A stretch of 64,000 nt of DNA from the NCBI RefSeq assembly GCF_002090115.1, contig NZ_BBRK01000004.1:868001-932000 (forward strand), read 5' to 3'. The translations under genes and the position numbers were made by a program. The notes beneath the pieces were generated by a model. It searched no databases, was not told the DNA's origin, and was given only the letters and a program-made list of their open reading frames with translations. Source of the DNA: Demequina sp. NBRC 110054 (GTDB lineage: Bacteria; Actinomycetota; Actinomycetes; Actinomycetales; Demequinaceae). Below, piece by piece: positions 49,982-57,959 of the stretch (positions are counted from its first letter, which is position 1; each line of letters starts with the position of its first letter).

Positions 49982-51069
49982 TGGCCACCATCAAGGTCCT
50001 CGTCGTCGACGACTCCGTCGTGGTGCGCCGCATCGTCACCGAAGCGCTCGCCGCCGACCCGTCGATCGAGATCGTCGGCGTCGCGCAGAACGGCCAGATC
50101 GCCCTGACCAAGGTCGCGTCCCTCAAGCCGGACCTCATCACGATGGACATCGAGATGCCCATCATGAACGGCATCGAGACCGTGACGGAGCTGCGTCGTC
50201 GCAACGTGCGCACCCCGATCATCATGTTCTCGACGCTCACGTCGCACGGCGCGTCCGCCACCCTGGATGCGCTCGCCGCGGGCGCCACGGACTACGTCAC
50301 CAAGCCCACCCGCGTCGCCGACCCGACCGAGGCCGTCGGCGTCATCAAGCAGCAGCTGCTGCCGAAGATCAAGGCACTCGTCGGCCGTCCGCGGCTCAGC
50401 GCCCCGGCCCGGGTCGCTGAGGCCCAGGGACCGCTGCGTCGGCCTCGCGCCGTCGTCATCGGCTCCTCCACGGGAGGCCCCGAGGCGCTGTCGAAGGTCA
50501 TCGGTGCGCTGCCAGCCGCGCTGCCCGTACCCGTGCTCGTGACGCAGCACATGCCCCCCGTCTTCACCGCCCAGCTCGCCAACCGGCTCGACCGGCTCGG
50601 CCCGTCCCACGTGGTCGAGGCCAAGGAGGGCGACCGCCTGGACCCGGGCCGCATCTACGTCGCACCCGGAGACTTCCACCTCGAGGCGCGGAGCCAGGGC
50701 GCGCTCGTGAAGGCCACCGTCCACCAGGGCCCGCAGGTGAACTTCTGCCGCCCCGCGGTCGACGTGATGTTCGACTCCGCCGTGCGCGTGTGGGGAGGCG
50801 ACCTGCTCGCCGTGATCCTCACGGGCATGGGTGCCGACGGCCGCGAGGGAGCCCGCAAGATCAAGGACGCCGGAGGTCGCGTGATCGTTCAGGACGAGGC
50901 CACCTCGGTGGTCTGGGGGATGCCCGGCGCCGCCGCCACGGCGGGCCTTGCGCATCAGATCCTTCCGATCACGGAGATCGCGCCCGCGATCGCGGCCGTG
51001 TTCGCCGGACGGACCACCCCGACAGGAACCGCCCCGAGGGGCGCAGGAAGAGTGGGGGTGGCGCGATGA
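49981..51069 (+). CDS. cheB: Chemotaxis protein-glutamate methylesterase CheB
   Basis: A 362-residue protein. The receiver domain has acidic DD at 10-11 and phospho-acceptor Asp56 (LITMDIEMPIMNG). The C-terminal esterase has the catalytic IGSSTGGPEAL serine, VTQHMP histidine and LLAVILTGMGADG aspartate. It removes methyl groups from the receptors after CheA phosphorylation. ATG 49981 is chosen from the family start. Confidence 0.96.
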   Translation: MATIKVLVVDDSVVVRRIVTEALAADPSIEIVGVAQNGQIALTKVASLKPDLITMDIEMPIMNGIETVTELRRRNVRTPIIMFSTLTSHGASATLDALAAGATDYVTKPTRVADPTEAVGVIKQQLLPKIKALVGRPRLSAPARVAEAQGPLRRPRAVVIGSSTGGPEALSKVIGALPAALPVPVLVTQHMPPVFTAQLANRLDRLGPSHVVEAKEGDRLDPGRIYVAPGDFHLEARSQGALVKATVHQGPQVNFCRPAVDVMFDSAVRVWGGDLLAVILTGMGADGREGARKIKDAGGRVIVQDEATSVVWGMPGAAATAGLAHQILPITEIAPAIAAVFAGRTTPTGTAPRGAGRVGVAR

Positions 51070-51872
51070 CTATCGCACCCGAGGCATTCGACTTCGTCGC
51101 GACGCTGGTGCGCCAGCGCGCCGCGATCCAGCTCGAGAAGGGCAAGGAGTATCTGGTGGAGAGCCGCCTGGCTCCGCTCGCACGCTCCGCCGGCGCGCCC
51201 AACGTGGACGCCTATGTGCGCACGCTCCGCGCGAACACCGGGCTGCACGACGCGGTCGTCGAGGCGCTCACCACCAACGAGACCTCGTGGTTCCGCGACA
51301 TCAGCCCGTTCAACATGCTGCGCCAGCACGTGATCCCCGAGCTCCGGAACCAGGGCAAGCGGCACCTCAAGGTGTGGTCCGCCGCGTGCTCGTCCGGCCA
51401 GGAGCCGTACTCGATCGCGATGACGGTCAAGGACCACCACTCGGACCTGGGGCTCTCGGTCACCGCGACCGACCTGTCCGAGGAGGTGCTCGCCAAGGCT
51501 CGCCTCGGCGCGTACAGCCAGCTCGAGGTCAACCGCGGGCTTCCCGCCCCGGTCCTCGTGAAGCATTTCGTGCGCAAGGGCGCGACCTTCGAGATCAGCC
51601 CCGCGCTGCGTGATCAGATCACGTTCCGCAAGCACAACCTGCTGGACCAGCCGCCCATGGGCGGACCGTTCGACATCGTGTTCATTCGCAACGTCCTCAT
51701 CTACTTCGACGTCGCGACGAAGCGCGAGGTGCTCTCCAAGGTCAGGCGATCCCTGGCCCCCGGCGGGTACCTGTTCCTCGGCGCCGCCGAGACCACCATT
51801 GGAATCGACGACTCCTGGGAACGCGTCCACGTGGGTGGCGCCTCCGTATACAGGCCTCGCGAAGGGAAATAG
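51066..51872 (+). CDS. cheR: Chemotaxis protein methyltransferase CheR
   Basis: A 268-residue SAM-dependent methyltransferase: N-terminal helical domain (FDFVATLVRQRAAIQLEKGKEYLVESRLAPLAR), TTNETSWFRDISPF, SAM-binding VWSAACSSGQEPYSIAM, and LIYFD / LFLGAAET at the end. It methylates receptor glutamates. Overlaps cheB (ATGA). Confidence 0.96.
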   Translation: MTIAPEAFDFVATLVRQRAAIQLEKGKEYLVESRLAPLARSAGAPNVDAYVRTLRANTGLHDAVVEALTTNETSWFRDISPFNMLRQHVIPELRNQGKRHLKVWSAACSSGQEPYSIAMTVKDHHSDLGLSVTATDLSEEVLAKARLGAYSQLEVNRGLPAPVLVKHFVRKGATFEISPALRDQITFRKHNLLDQPPMGGPFDIVFIRNVLIYFDVATKREVLSKVRRSLAPGGYLFLGAAETTIGIDDSWERVHVGGASVYRPREGK

Positions 51873-51877
51873 ACGAC

Positions 51878-52261
51878 ATGAAGGCACTTGTCATCGATGA
51901 CTCGCGCGTCATGCGCCGGATCGTCGGAGGAATCCTCACCGGCGTCGGCTTCGACGTGGTCGAGGCCGGGGACGGCAAGGAGGCGCTCGCGCGCCTCGAG
52001 GAGAACGACGACGTGCAGCTGTGCTGCATCGACTGGAACATGCCGGTGATGACCGGATTCGAGTTCGTGGTCGAGGCGCGCAAGCGCGACGAGTGGCGCG
52101 ACATCACGCTGATGATGGTCACGACGGAGGGCGAGCAGAACCAGATCGTGCGCGCCCTCGCCGCCGGCGCCCACGAGTACGTCATCAAGCCGTTCACCCC
52201 CGATGTGATCGTCGACAAGCTCCAGTTCCTGGGGCTCGTCGAGGCGAAGGAGACGCTATGA
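51878..52261 (+). CDS. cheY: Chemotaxis response regulator CheY (first copy)
   Basis: A 127-residue single receiver domain: MKALVIDDSRVMRRIV, phospho-acceptor Asp52 in LCCIDWNMPVMTG, MMVTTEGE (switch Thr) and VIKPFTP (Lys). It transmits the CheA signal to the motor switch. Five bases after cheR. Confidence 0.95.
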   Translation: MKALVIDDSRVMRRIVGGILTGVGFDVVEAGDGKEALARLEENDDVQLCCIDWNMPVMTGFEFVVEARKRDEWRDITLMMVTTEGEQNQIVRALAAGAHEYVIKPFTPDVIVDKLQFLGLVEAKETL

Positions 52262-52752
52262 CCGTCACGACCATGTGGGAGGTCCTCGCCGACCCGGACC
52301 CCGTCTTCACGATCGCGGAGGACCTCTTCGCGACGATGATCGACGGCGAGCCGGGCCACCTGATCCGGTGGTACGGCGAGCGGCCCGCGATCCTCCACCC
52401 GACCTACACGTGGGTCGACGTCCTCGGAGGAGACCAGGACGCCCGTGTGCTGATCTCGATGGGACGCGAGACCGGGGACGACCTGGCCCGCGTGCTGTTC
52501 GACCTCGAGGACACGGACGACGTGCCCGACACCGATTTCGACGATGCGGTGGGAGAGCTGGTGAACGTGGTCGGCGGCAACGTCAAGTCGCTCGTCACGC
52601 ACCCCGGCGCCCTCACCATGCCGATGGTCTCCGGCGGCATGCCGGAGATGGGCGGCCTGGAGCCCGTGGTCGATGCCTGCGTCACCTGGAAGGGCTCGCT
52701 CGTGTGCGTGAGCCTCTGGGTGTTCGACAAAGAAACCGCAACCGAGTCCTAA
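52258..52752 (+). CDS. cheX: CheX-type CheY-phosphate phosphatase
   Basis: A 164-residue protein overlapping cheY by ATGA. FDDAVGELVNVVGGNVKSLVT matches the CheC/CheX/FliY signature helix (ExxNxxxGN) with one motif, as in CheX. Beta-rich region ARVLISMGRETGDDLARVLF precedes it. It probably removes the phosphate from CheY, as no CheZ is seen. Confidence 0.78.
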   Translation: MTVTTMWEVLADPDPVFTIAEDLFATMIDGEPGHLIRWYGERPAILHPTYTWVDVLGGDQDARVLISMGRETGDDLARVLFDLEDTDDVPDTDFDDAVGELVNVVGGNVKSLVTHPGALTMPMVSGGMPEMGGLEPVVDACVTWKGSLVCVSLWVFDKETATES

Positions 52753-52782
52753 CCCGACTGAAGAGAAAGAGAGGTGGCCGAC

Positions 52783-53145
52783 ATGAAGGTTGTCGTCGCC
52801 GATGACAGCCGCGTCATGCGGCAGATCGTGATCCGCACGCTCCGCCAGGCGGGTTACGACTGGTGGGAGATCGAGGAGGCCGAGAACGGCGCCGATGCTC
52901 TCACGAAGATCCAGGCCAGCCAGCCCGACTTCGTGCTGTCCGACTGGAACATGCCCGAGATGACCGGGATCGAGCTGCTGCGCAACCTGCGCGCCGCGGG
53001 TGACGAGACGCCGTTCGCGTTCGTCACCTCGGAGGGCTCGGACCAGATGCGTGAGACGGCCGACCAGGCCGGCGCGCTGTTCCTCATCGCCAAGCCGTTC
53101 ACCGCGGACACGTTCCGCGACACGATCGACCCCCTGCTCGCATGA
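52783..53145 (+). CDS. Second CheY-like response regulator
   Basis: A 120-residue receiver domain: MKVVVADDSRVMRQIVIRTLRQAGY, Asp54 in FVLSDWNMPEMTG, AFVTSEGS and LIAKPFT, all catalytic residues intact. ATG 52783 is preferred because AGAGAGG lies about nine bases upstream; GTG 52774 touches it. It forms a second receiver/phosphatase-like pair with the next gene. Confidence 0.9.
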   Translation: MKVVVADDSRVMRQIVIRTLRQAGYDWWEIEEAENGADALTKIQASQPDFVLSDWNMPEMTGIELLRNLRAAGDETPFAFVTSEGSDQMRETADQAGALFLIAKPFTADTFRDTIDPLLA

Positions 53146-53636
53146 CCGCCGTCGACCTCCAGCCCACGCCGGTGCCCACGGCGTTCGAGGTGAGGGAGCT
53201 CTTCGAGGGCATGCTGGGCCGCGGCGTGGAGTGGTCCGACGGCAAGAAGGTCGACCCGCTCGATGGCGCCGCGTGCGCCACGTACGTGGACGACTTCGGC
53301 AACGTGCTGGCAATCGCGCTCGCGGACGTCCCGCTCATCGCCCGCGGCGGCTCGGCGATCGCGCTGATGCCGCAGAACGGCGCCGAGCAGGCGGTGTCGA
53401 GCGGCCTCGTCACGCCGCCGCAGTTCGACAACATGTCGGAGATCCTCAACGTGGCAGCCTCGCTGTTCAACAAGAAGGACACGGTGCACCTCAAGCTCAA
53501 GGACACCTACGCGCCGCGAGAGACCCTCCCCGGCGACGTCAACTCGCTCGCCCTCCAGGAGGGTGCGCGCCTCGACGGCACGCTGAGCATCCAGGGCTAC
53601 GGCGACGGACGGATCTCGATCGTCGTCGCGTTCTAG
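53142..53636 (+). CDS. CheX-like protein of unknown activity
   Basis: A 164-residue protein overlapping the second cheY (ATGA). DNMSEILNVAASLFNKKDTVHLKLKDTYAPRETLP holds a helix like that of CheC/CheX (SEILNVAASLFN), but the catalytic Glu-x-x-Asn spacing and GN are altered. Other parts (CATYVDDFGNVLAIALADVPLIARGGSAIALMP) are beta-rich. By position it should act on the second CheY or be a structural relative. Annotated only as a chemotaxis-operon protein. Confidence 0.65.
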   Translation: MTAVDLQPTPVPTAFEVRELFEGMLGRGVEWSDGKKVDPLDGAACATYVDDFGNVLAIALADVPLIARGGSAIALMPQNGAEQAVSSGLVTPPQFDNMSEILNVAASLFNKKDTVHLKLKDTYAPRETLPGDVNSLALQEGARLDGTLSIQGYGDGRISIVVAF

Positions 53637-53649
53637 GCGTCACCCCCTC

Positions 53650-53689
53650 GCCGGGCGCGGCAACCCTCCCTTTCTGCGCCGCGCCCGGC
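53650..53689 (+). terminator. che operon terminator, first hairpin
   Basis: Perfect 12-base stem 53650-53661 / 53678-53689, 16-base loop, 13 bases after the last che stop. Confidence 0.75.
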
Positions 53690-53697
53690 ACATACAG

Positions 53698-53743
53698 GCC
53701 CGCGGGCCCGCTGCACCCTCGCCAGGTTGCGCGGCCCGCGGGC
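53698..53743 (+). terminator. che operon terminator, second hairpin
   Basis: Perfect 11-base stem GCCCGCGGGCC (53698-53708) / GGCCCGCGGGC (53733-53743), followed by TTCGTCG. Confidence 0.65.
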
Positions 53744-53783
53744 TTCGTCGTGCCCGGACCATACTTCGGCGACTTTCGACATT

Positions 53784-53855
53784 TTGCATCATGCTGAATA
53801 AGTGATCAGCGTCTCGCAAAATATCGATGAAAGGTGGACCAGATTATTGCATCAT
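53784..53855 (+). repeat. Direct repeat TTGCATCAT in an AT-rich patch
   Basis: TTGCATCAT at 53784-53792 and 53847-53855, 63 bases (about six helical turns) apart, in a stretch noticeably richer in A/T than its surroundings. It lies upstream of the sigma-28 promoter of the first chemoreceptor and could be a regulator site or older promoter. The 324-base gap 53637-53960 holds nothing else but the terminators and promoter. Confidence 0.4.
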
Positions 53856-53882
53856 TCCTGCAAGAGCAGCGTTTACCGCCTC

Positions 53883-53909
53883 TCACAATTCCATGAACCT
53901 GCCCGATGA
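53883..53909 (+). promoter_or_regulatory. Sigma-28 promoter of first chemoreceptor
   Basis: TCAC (53883-53886), N17, CGATGA (53904-53909), 51 bases before the ATG. Confidence 0.65.
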
Positions 53910-53960
53910 GGTGGGTATCGCTCCGTATTGCGACGGAGAAATGACAGAGAAAGCAGTGAG

Positions 53961-55571
53961 ATGGCAATATTCAGGCAAAACCGTCGGGCCCGGCGTCGTT
54001 TCACGCTTTCGGCCCAAATCTTCTCGGCCTTCGGCGTCGTGCTCGCGGCGCTCATCGCCGTCGGCGTCGCGGGCGTCAGCCAGTTGATCGCGCTCAAGAG
54101 CGCGAGCCATGCGCTCATCGAGAGCAGCCAGCAGGCGGACGAGTACGTCATGGACATGGAGGTCACGTGGTCGGAGGTCGTGAAGCAGCACCTTCGCGTC
54201 GACTCCGCCGCCGAGTCGGGTGACGCCGCAGCGCTCGAGGCCGCGTGGGCGCAGCAGGAGGTGACCTTCCAGGACTTCGACGCGGCCATCGGCACCTTCG
54301 TCACCTACTACGAGGAGGAGTTCGGCGTCGCCGTCGGGGACCTCGCCCGCAAGGTCGCCGACTGGGCCACCTTCCAGGAGACGGCCGATGCGATCTTCAA
54401 CCCGGCCTCCACTGCGGTGGCTGAGGGCGACGACTCGGAGCTCGAGGCGCAGATGGACGTCATCCGCGAGAACATCGACGAGCTCGTGGACGAGGTCGAC
54501 GCCACCGTCGCGGCCGAGGAGGCCGCTGTGGACGATAAGGCCACCGCCACCGAGGTCGTCATGATCGCCACGCAGCTCGGCGGCATCCTCGTCGCCATCG
54601 TCGTCGGCATCATCCTTGCTCGCCGCATCAGCGGCGGGGTCGGCAAGGTCGAGCGCTCGCTCGAGGCTCTCGCCGAGGGCGACCTCACGGCCGCAGCGGT
54701 CGTCACCACCAATGACGAGATCGGCGACATGGCCCGCGCTCTCGCGTCCGCCCAGACTGCGCTGCGCGAGACGATGGCCGAGGTCATCCGGTCGGCGCAG
54801 ACAGTCGCGTCCGCCGCGGAGGAGCTGTCCGCCGCGAATGCGCAGGTCGCCGCCGGCTCGCAGGAGGCCAGCGTCCAGGCGGGCGCCGTCGCGACCGCGG
54901 CCGAGGAGGTGAACCGGTCGGTGCAGGCGGTGTCCGCCGGCGCGGAGGAGATGGGCGCGTCGATCAAGGAGATCTCGCACAACGCCAACGAGGCGGCGCG
55001 CATCGCGACCAACGCGACGAGCGTCGCGGATGCGGCGAACGATCAGGTCGGCAAGCTCGGCGTCTCGAGCCAGGAGATCGGCAACGTCATCAAGGTCATC
55101 ACCGGCATCGCCGAGCAGACCAACCTGCTCGCCCTCAACGCGACGATCGAGGCCGCTCGCGCGGGCGAGGCGGGCAAGGGCTTCGCCGTCGTGGCCTCCG
55201 AGGTCAAGGATCTGGCGCAGGAGACCGCCAAGGCGACCGAGGAGGTGGCCCGCCGTGTCCAGGCCATCCAGGAGGACACCGGCGGCGCGGTCGATGCGAT
55301 CGCGGAGATCTCGGACATCGTCAAGCAGATCTCGGACTTCCAGATGACGATCGCCTCGGCGGTCGAGGAGCAGACCGCGACCACCAGCGAGATGTCGCGA
55401 GGCGTGAACGAGGCGGCGACCGGTTCCGCTGGCATCGCGTCGAACGTCACCGCAGTGGCACAGACGAGCGCCGACTCGGCGGAGGTGCTGGATCAGATCG
55501 GAGCCTCGGTGAACGAGCTCGCGGAGCTCTCCGCGAACCTGCGCGCCAAGGTCGAGTTCTTCACCTACTGA
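53961..55571 (+). CDS. Methyl-accepting chemotaxis protein (first)
   Basis: A 536-residue membrane receptor: transmembrane helix 1 about 17-40, a helical-bundle sensor domain about 45-195, helix 2 about 196-218 ([21 protein letters not shown]), HAMP ([23 protein letters not shown]), then the signalling coiled coil with the hairpin tip [42 protein letters not shown]. Ends in VEFFTY with no CheR-tethering pentapeptide. Start ATG 53961 is chosen because the longer frame runs into the promoter. Confidence 0.93.
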   Translation: MAIFRQNRRARRRFTLSAQIFSAFGVVLAALIAVGVAGVSQLIALKSASHALIESSQQADEYVMDMEVTWSEVVKQHLRVDSAAESGDAAALEAAWAQQEVTFQDFDAAIGTFVTYYEEEFGVAVGDLARKVADWATFQETADAIFNPASTAVAEGDDSELEAQMDVIRENIDELVDEVDATVAAEEAAVDDKATATEVVMIATQLGGILVAIVVGIILARRISGGVGKVERSLEALAEGDLTAAAVVTTNDEIGDMARALASAQTALRETMAEVIRSAQTVASAAEELSAANAQVAAGSQEASVQAGAVATAAEEVNRSVQAVSAGAEEMGASIKEISHNANEAARIATNATSVADAANDQVGKLGVSSQEIGNVIKVITGIAEQTNLLALNATIEAARAGEAGKGFAVVASEVKDLAQETAKATEEVARRVQAIQEDTGGAVDAIAEISDIVKQISDFQMTIASAVEEQTATTSEMSRGVNEAATGSAGIASNVTAVAQTSADSAEVLDQIGASVNELAELSANLRAKVEFFTY

Positions 55572-55597
55572 CGCCGCAAGCCTGCCGCTTGAGCAGG

Positions 55598-55637
55598 GTG
55601 AAGGCCCCGGGGCGCGGACTCGCCCCGGGGCCTTCAC
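55598..55637 (+). terminator. Terminator of first chemoreceptor
   Basis: Perfect 17-base stem (55598-55614 / 55621-55637) with a six-base loop. The strongest hairpin in the window. Confidence 0.85.
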
Positions 55638-55728
55638 CGCGCGCATGCGGAATGGTTCGACGCCTTCGCGGCCTGCGAGCCCTGCTGTGTCTGCGCGCGG
55701 CCTCCCGCGTCGTCCCGACGCGGTCTTC

Positions 55729-55755
55729 TCAACAGCCGACCATCAGGGCCGATGG
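55729..55755 (+). promoter_or_regulatory. Sigma-28 promoter of second chemoreceptor
   Basis: TCAA (55729-55732), N17, CGATGG (55750-55755), 52 bases before the ATG. Confidence 0.7.
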
Positions 55756-55807
55756 GGTGGCCAGGTCCCCCACCCGACGATTCATCCTGCGAACACAAGG
55801 AAGACCC

Positions 55808-57403
55808 ATGGAAGAGAACACCGCATCGCGTCGAAGTCTCGGCGGCCTCCGCTTCCCGATCGGCGCACAGATCGCCGTCGTCGGCGGTGTGCTCCTTGCC
55901 GCTCTCGTCACCGTCGGCTTCGTGTCCTACGGCACGCTGCAGAGCGTCCGCTCGACGGACCTTGAACTGCTGCTCGAGCAGGAGGCGATGAACGCGGACA
56001 TCCTGGAGCTGCAGGACACGCTGTGGTCCGCGCGGTCCGCCGCGCTGCGCCTCGAAGCCACCGGAGTGACCGACCCCGCCACGGCCGTGCCCCAGCTCGA
56101 GGAGACCTACGAGGCCTTCCTCGTCGCCTTCGATACCTTCGCCGTCGAGTACGAGGAGACCTACGGTGAGCCGCCCGCCGCGGCTGCTGAGCTTCCCGAG
56201 CTCTGGGAGACCTACACGACGATGATCCTGTCCGCGTGGGACTCGACTGCGCCGCAGTACGAGACGGAGGACAAGGTTGCCGCCGGCACCGCCGTCGTCG
56301 AGCTCGTCGCCTCGATCACGGAGGAGGTCAACGCGCACGGCGAGGAGGAGTTCGTCGCGTCCGAGGCCGCGGCGGCTCGCGCGCAGCTGGTGACCTGGAT
56401 CGTGCTGGGCGTCGGCGCGCTCGTCGGCATGGCCTCGGGTGTGGTCATCTCGCGTCGCCTCCGAGTCGCGACGGAGAAGCTGGGCGCGTCACTCAAGGCG
56501 CTCGCGACTGGAGACCTCACCGTGGCTCCCGACGTCTCCTCGAACGACGAGATCGGCGACATGGCGACCGACGTGCGCACCGCCCAGGCGGCGCTGCGCG
56601 ACACCATGGCGGAGGTCATCTCCTCCGCGCAGACTGTCGCGGCTGCGGCGGAGGAGCTGTCGGCGGCGAACGCTCAGGTGGCTGCGGGCTCGCAGGAGAC
56701 CTCGACCCAGGCTGGTGTGGTGGCGAACGCTGCCGATGAGGTCAACCGCAATGTGCAGACCGTCGCTTCCGGTGCGGAGCAGATGGGTGCGTCGATCAAG
56801 GAGATCAGCCACAACGCCAACGAGGCGGCGCGCGTGGCGGCCAACGCCACGACCGTGGCGGAGTCCGCGAACGATCAGGTCGGCAAGCTGGGTGCCTCCT
56901 CGCAGGAGATCGGCAATGTCATCAAGGTGATCACCACGATCGCGGAGCAGACGAACCTGCTGGCGCTGAACGCGACGATCGAGGCTGCGCGTGCCGGCGA
57001 GGCCGGTAAGGGCTTCGCGGTCGTGGCGGGCGAGGTCAAGGACCTGGCGCAGGAGACGGCCAAGGCGACCGAGGAGGTGGCGCGTCGCGTGGCTGCCATC
57101 CAGGAGGACACCGGTGGTGCTGTCGAGGCGATCAACGAGATCTCGGAGATCGTCAAGCAGATCAACGACTTCCAGATGACGATCGCGTCGGCGGTCGAGG
57201 AGCAGACCGCGACCACGGGCGAGATGAGCCGCGGTGTGGCCGAGGCCGCGACCGGCAGCGCCGATATCGCGGGCAACATCTCCTCGGTCGCGCAGGCCTC
57301 CGCGGATGCCGCCCAGGTGCTGGACCAGATCGGCGCGAGCGTGAACGAGCTGGCGGAACTGTCCGCCAACCTGCGCGCGAAGGTCGACTACTTCACGTAC
57401 TGA
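55808..57403 (+). CDS. Methyl-accepting chemotaxis protein (second)
   Basis: A 531-residue receptor of the same plan as the one before: helix 1 about 17-37, sensor domain about 40-190 with a different sequence, helix 2 about 193-215 (VTWIVLGVGALVGMASGVVI), HAMP and the signalling domain ([39 protein letters not shown]). Signalling domains of the two receptors are almost identical in protein, while sensor domains differ, so they should feed one CheA but detect different signals. From about 56640 the codon choice shifts toward GGT/GCT/GTG compared with the first copy. Ends VDYFTY. Confidence 0.93.
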   Translation: MEENTASRRSLGGLRFPIGAQIAVVGGVLLAALVTVGFVSYGTLQSVRSTDLELLLEQEAMNADILELQDTLWSARSAALRLEATGVTDPATAVPQLEETYEAFLVAFDTFAVEYEETYGEPPAAAAELPELWETYTTMILSAWDSTAPQYETEDKVAAGTAVVELVASITEEVNAHGEEEFVASEAAAARAQLVTWIVLGVGALVGMASGVVISRRLRVATEKLGASLKALATGDLTVAPDVSSNDEIGDMATDVRTAQAALRDTMAEVISSAQTVAAAAEELSAANAQVAAGSQETSTQAGVVANAADEVNRNVQTVASGAEQMGASIKEISHNANEAARVAANATTVAESANDQVGKLGASSQEIGNVIKVITTIAEQTNLLALNATIEAARAGEAGKGFAVVAGEVKDLAQETAKATEEVARRVAAIQEDTGGAVEAINEISEIVKQINDFQMTIASAVEEQTATTGEMSRGVAEAATGSADIAGNISSVAQASADAAQVLDQIGASVNELAELSANLRAKVDYFTY

Positions 57404-57454
57404 TCCACCACTCGTGGTCGTCGGTCGCTCGTGCGGTCGACGGCCCGCCCCAAG

Positions 57455-57490
57455 AAGGTCCCGTGGCGTCCGGACTCGTCACGGGGCCTT
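57455..57490 (+). terminator. Terminator of second chemoreceptor
   Basis: AAGGTCCCGTG (57455-57465) pairs with CACGGGGCCTT (57480-57490) with one mismatch, about 50 bases after the stop. Confidence 0.6.
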
Positions 57491-57624
57491 CGGCGTTCCC
57501 GGACCGGGGACCGCCCGCGCCCTTGCGCACTGTCCGCCCCCGCATCGTCTCCATGCTCGACGGTGTGGCGCGCTTGACACCGGTTCGTTTCGCACCTGCC
57601 AACCGTGCTAACATTTCCCGGCAC

Positions 57625-57708
57625 GCGCGAGTGGCGGAATAGGCAGACGCGCACGGTTCAGGTCCGTGTGCCCGAAAGGGCGTGGGGGTTCAACTCCCCC
57701 CTCGCGCA
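57625..57708 (+). tRNA. tRNA-Leu(CAG)
   Basis: Complete class II tRNA: acceptor arms GCGCGAG (57625-57631) and CTCGCGC (57701-57707), anticodon stem CACGG/CCGTG with loop TTCAGGT (anticodon CAG), variable arm TGCCCGAAAGGGCG, and T arm GGGGGTTCAACTCCCCC. Discriminator A at 57708; CCA is not encoded. A TAACAT -10 is at 57608-57613. Confidence 0.97.
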
Positions 57709-57716
57709 CGTGAAGG

Positions 57717-57737
57717 CTGGTTCGGCTTATGAACCAG
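57717..57737 (+). other. Stem-loop in the tRNA trailer
   Basis: CTGGTTC (57717-57723) / GAACCAG (57731-57737) with a seven-base loop, just after the tRNA. May guide 3' processing. Confidence 0.4.
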
Positions 57738-57801
57738 TTCTAGTGGGTCTATTGCCTCAGGCAAGGCCCGCGGAAGCTCTTCGGAGCTCCTAAGACGGCA
57801 A

Positions 57802-57837
57802 GAAGGCCGCCTGCGACATCAGTCGCAGGCGGCCTTC
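57802..57837 (+). terminator. Terminator of tRNA-Leu
   Basis: Perfect 16-base stem (57802-57817 / 57822-57837) with an ATCA loop, followed by a T-rich run in GTTTCTTGGGTTTT: a textbook intrinsic terminator. Confidence 0.9.
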
Positions 57838-57898
57838 GCTGTTTCTTGGGTTTTGAGGGGGTTTGAAGGGCCTCTCGGGGAGGTTCTGGGCATGCTTG

Positions 57899-57927
57899 CG
57901 CCTCCGACCCCTGTGGGGCCGGAGGCG
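57899..57927 (-). terminator. Hairpin after the transposase gene
   Basis: CGCCTCCG (57899-57906) / CGGAGGCG (57920-57927), with CCCC/GGGG pairing inside. On the minus strand it follows the transposase stop by 32 bases. Confidence 0.55.
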
Positions 57928-57959
57928 AGTTGTGCTGTTCGGTTCCGGAGGCGGCCGCG

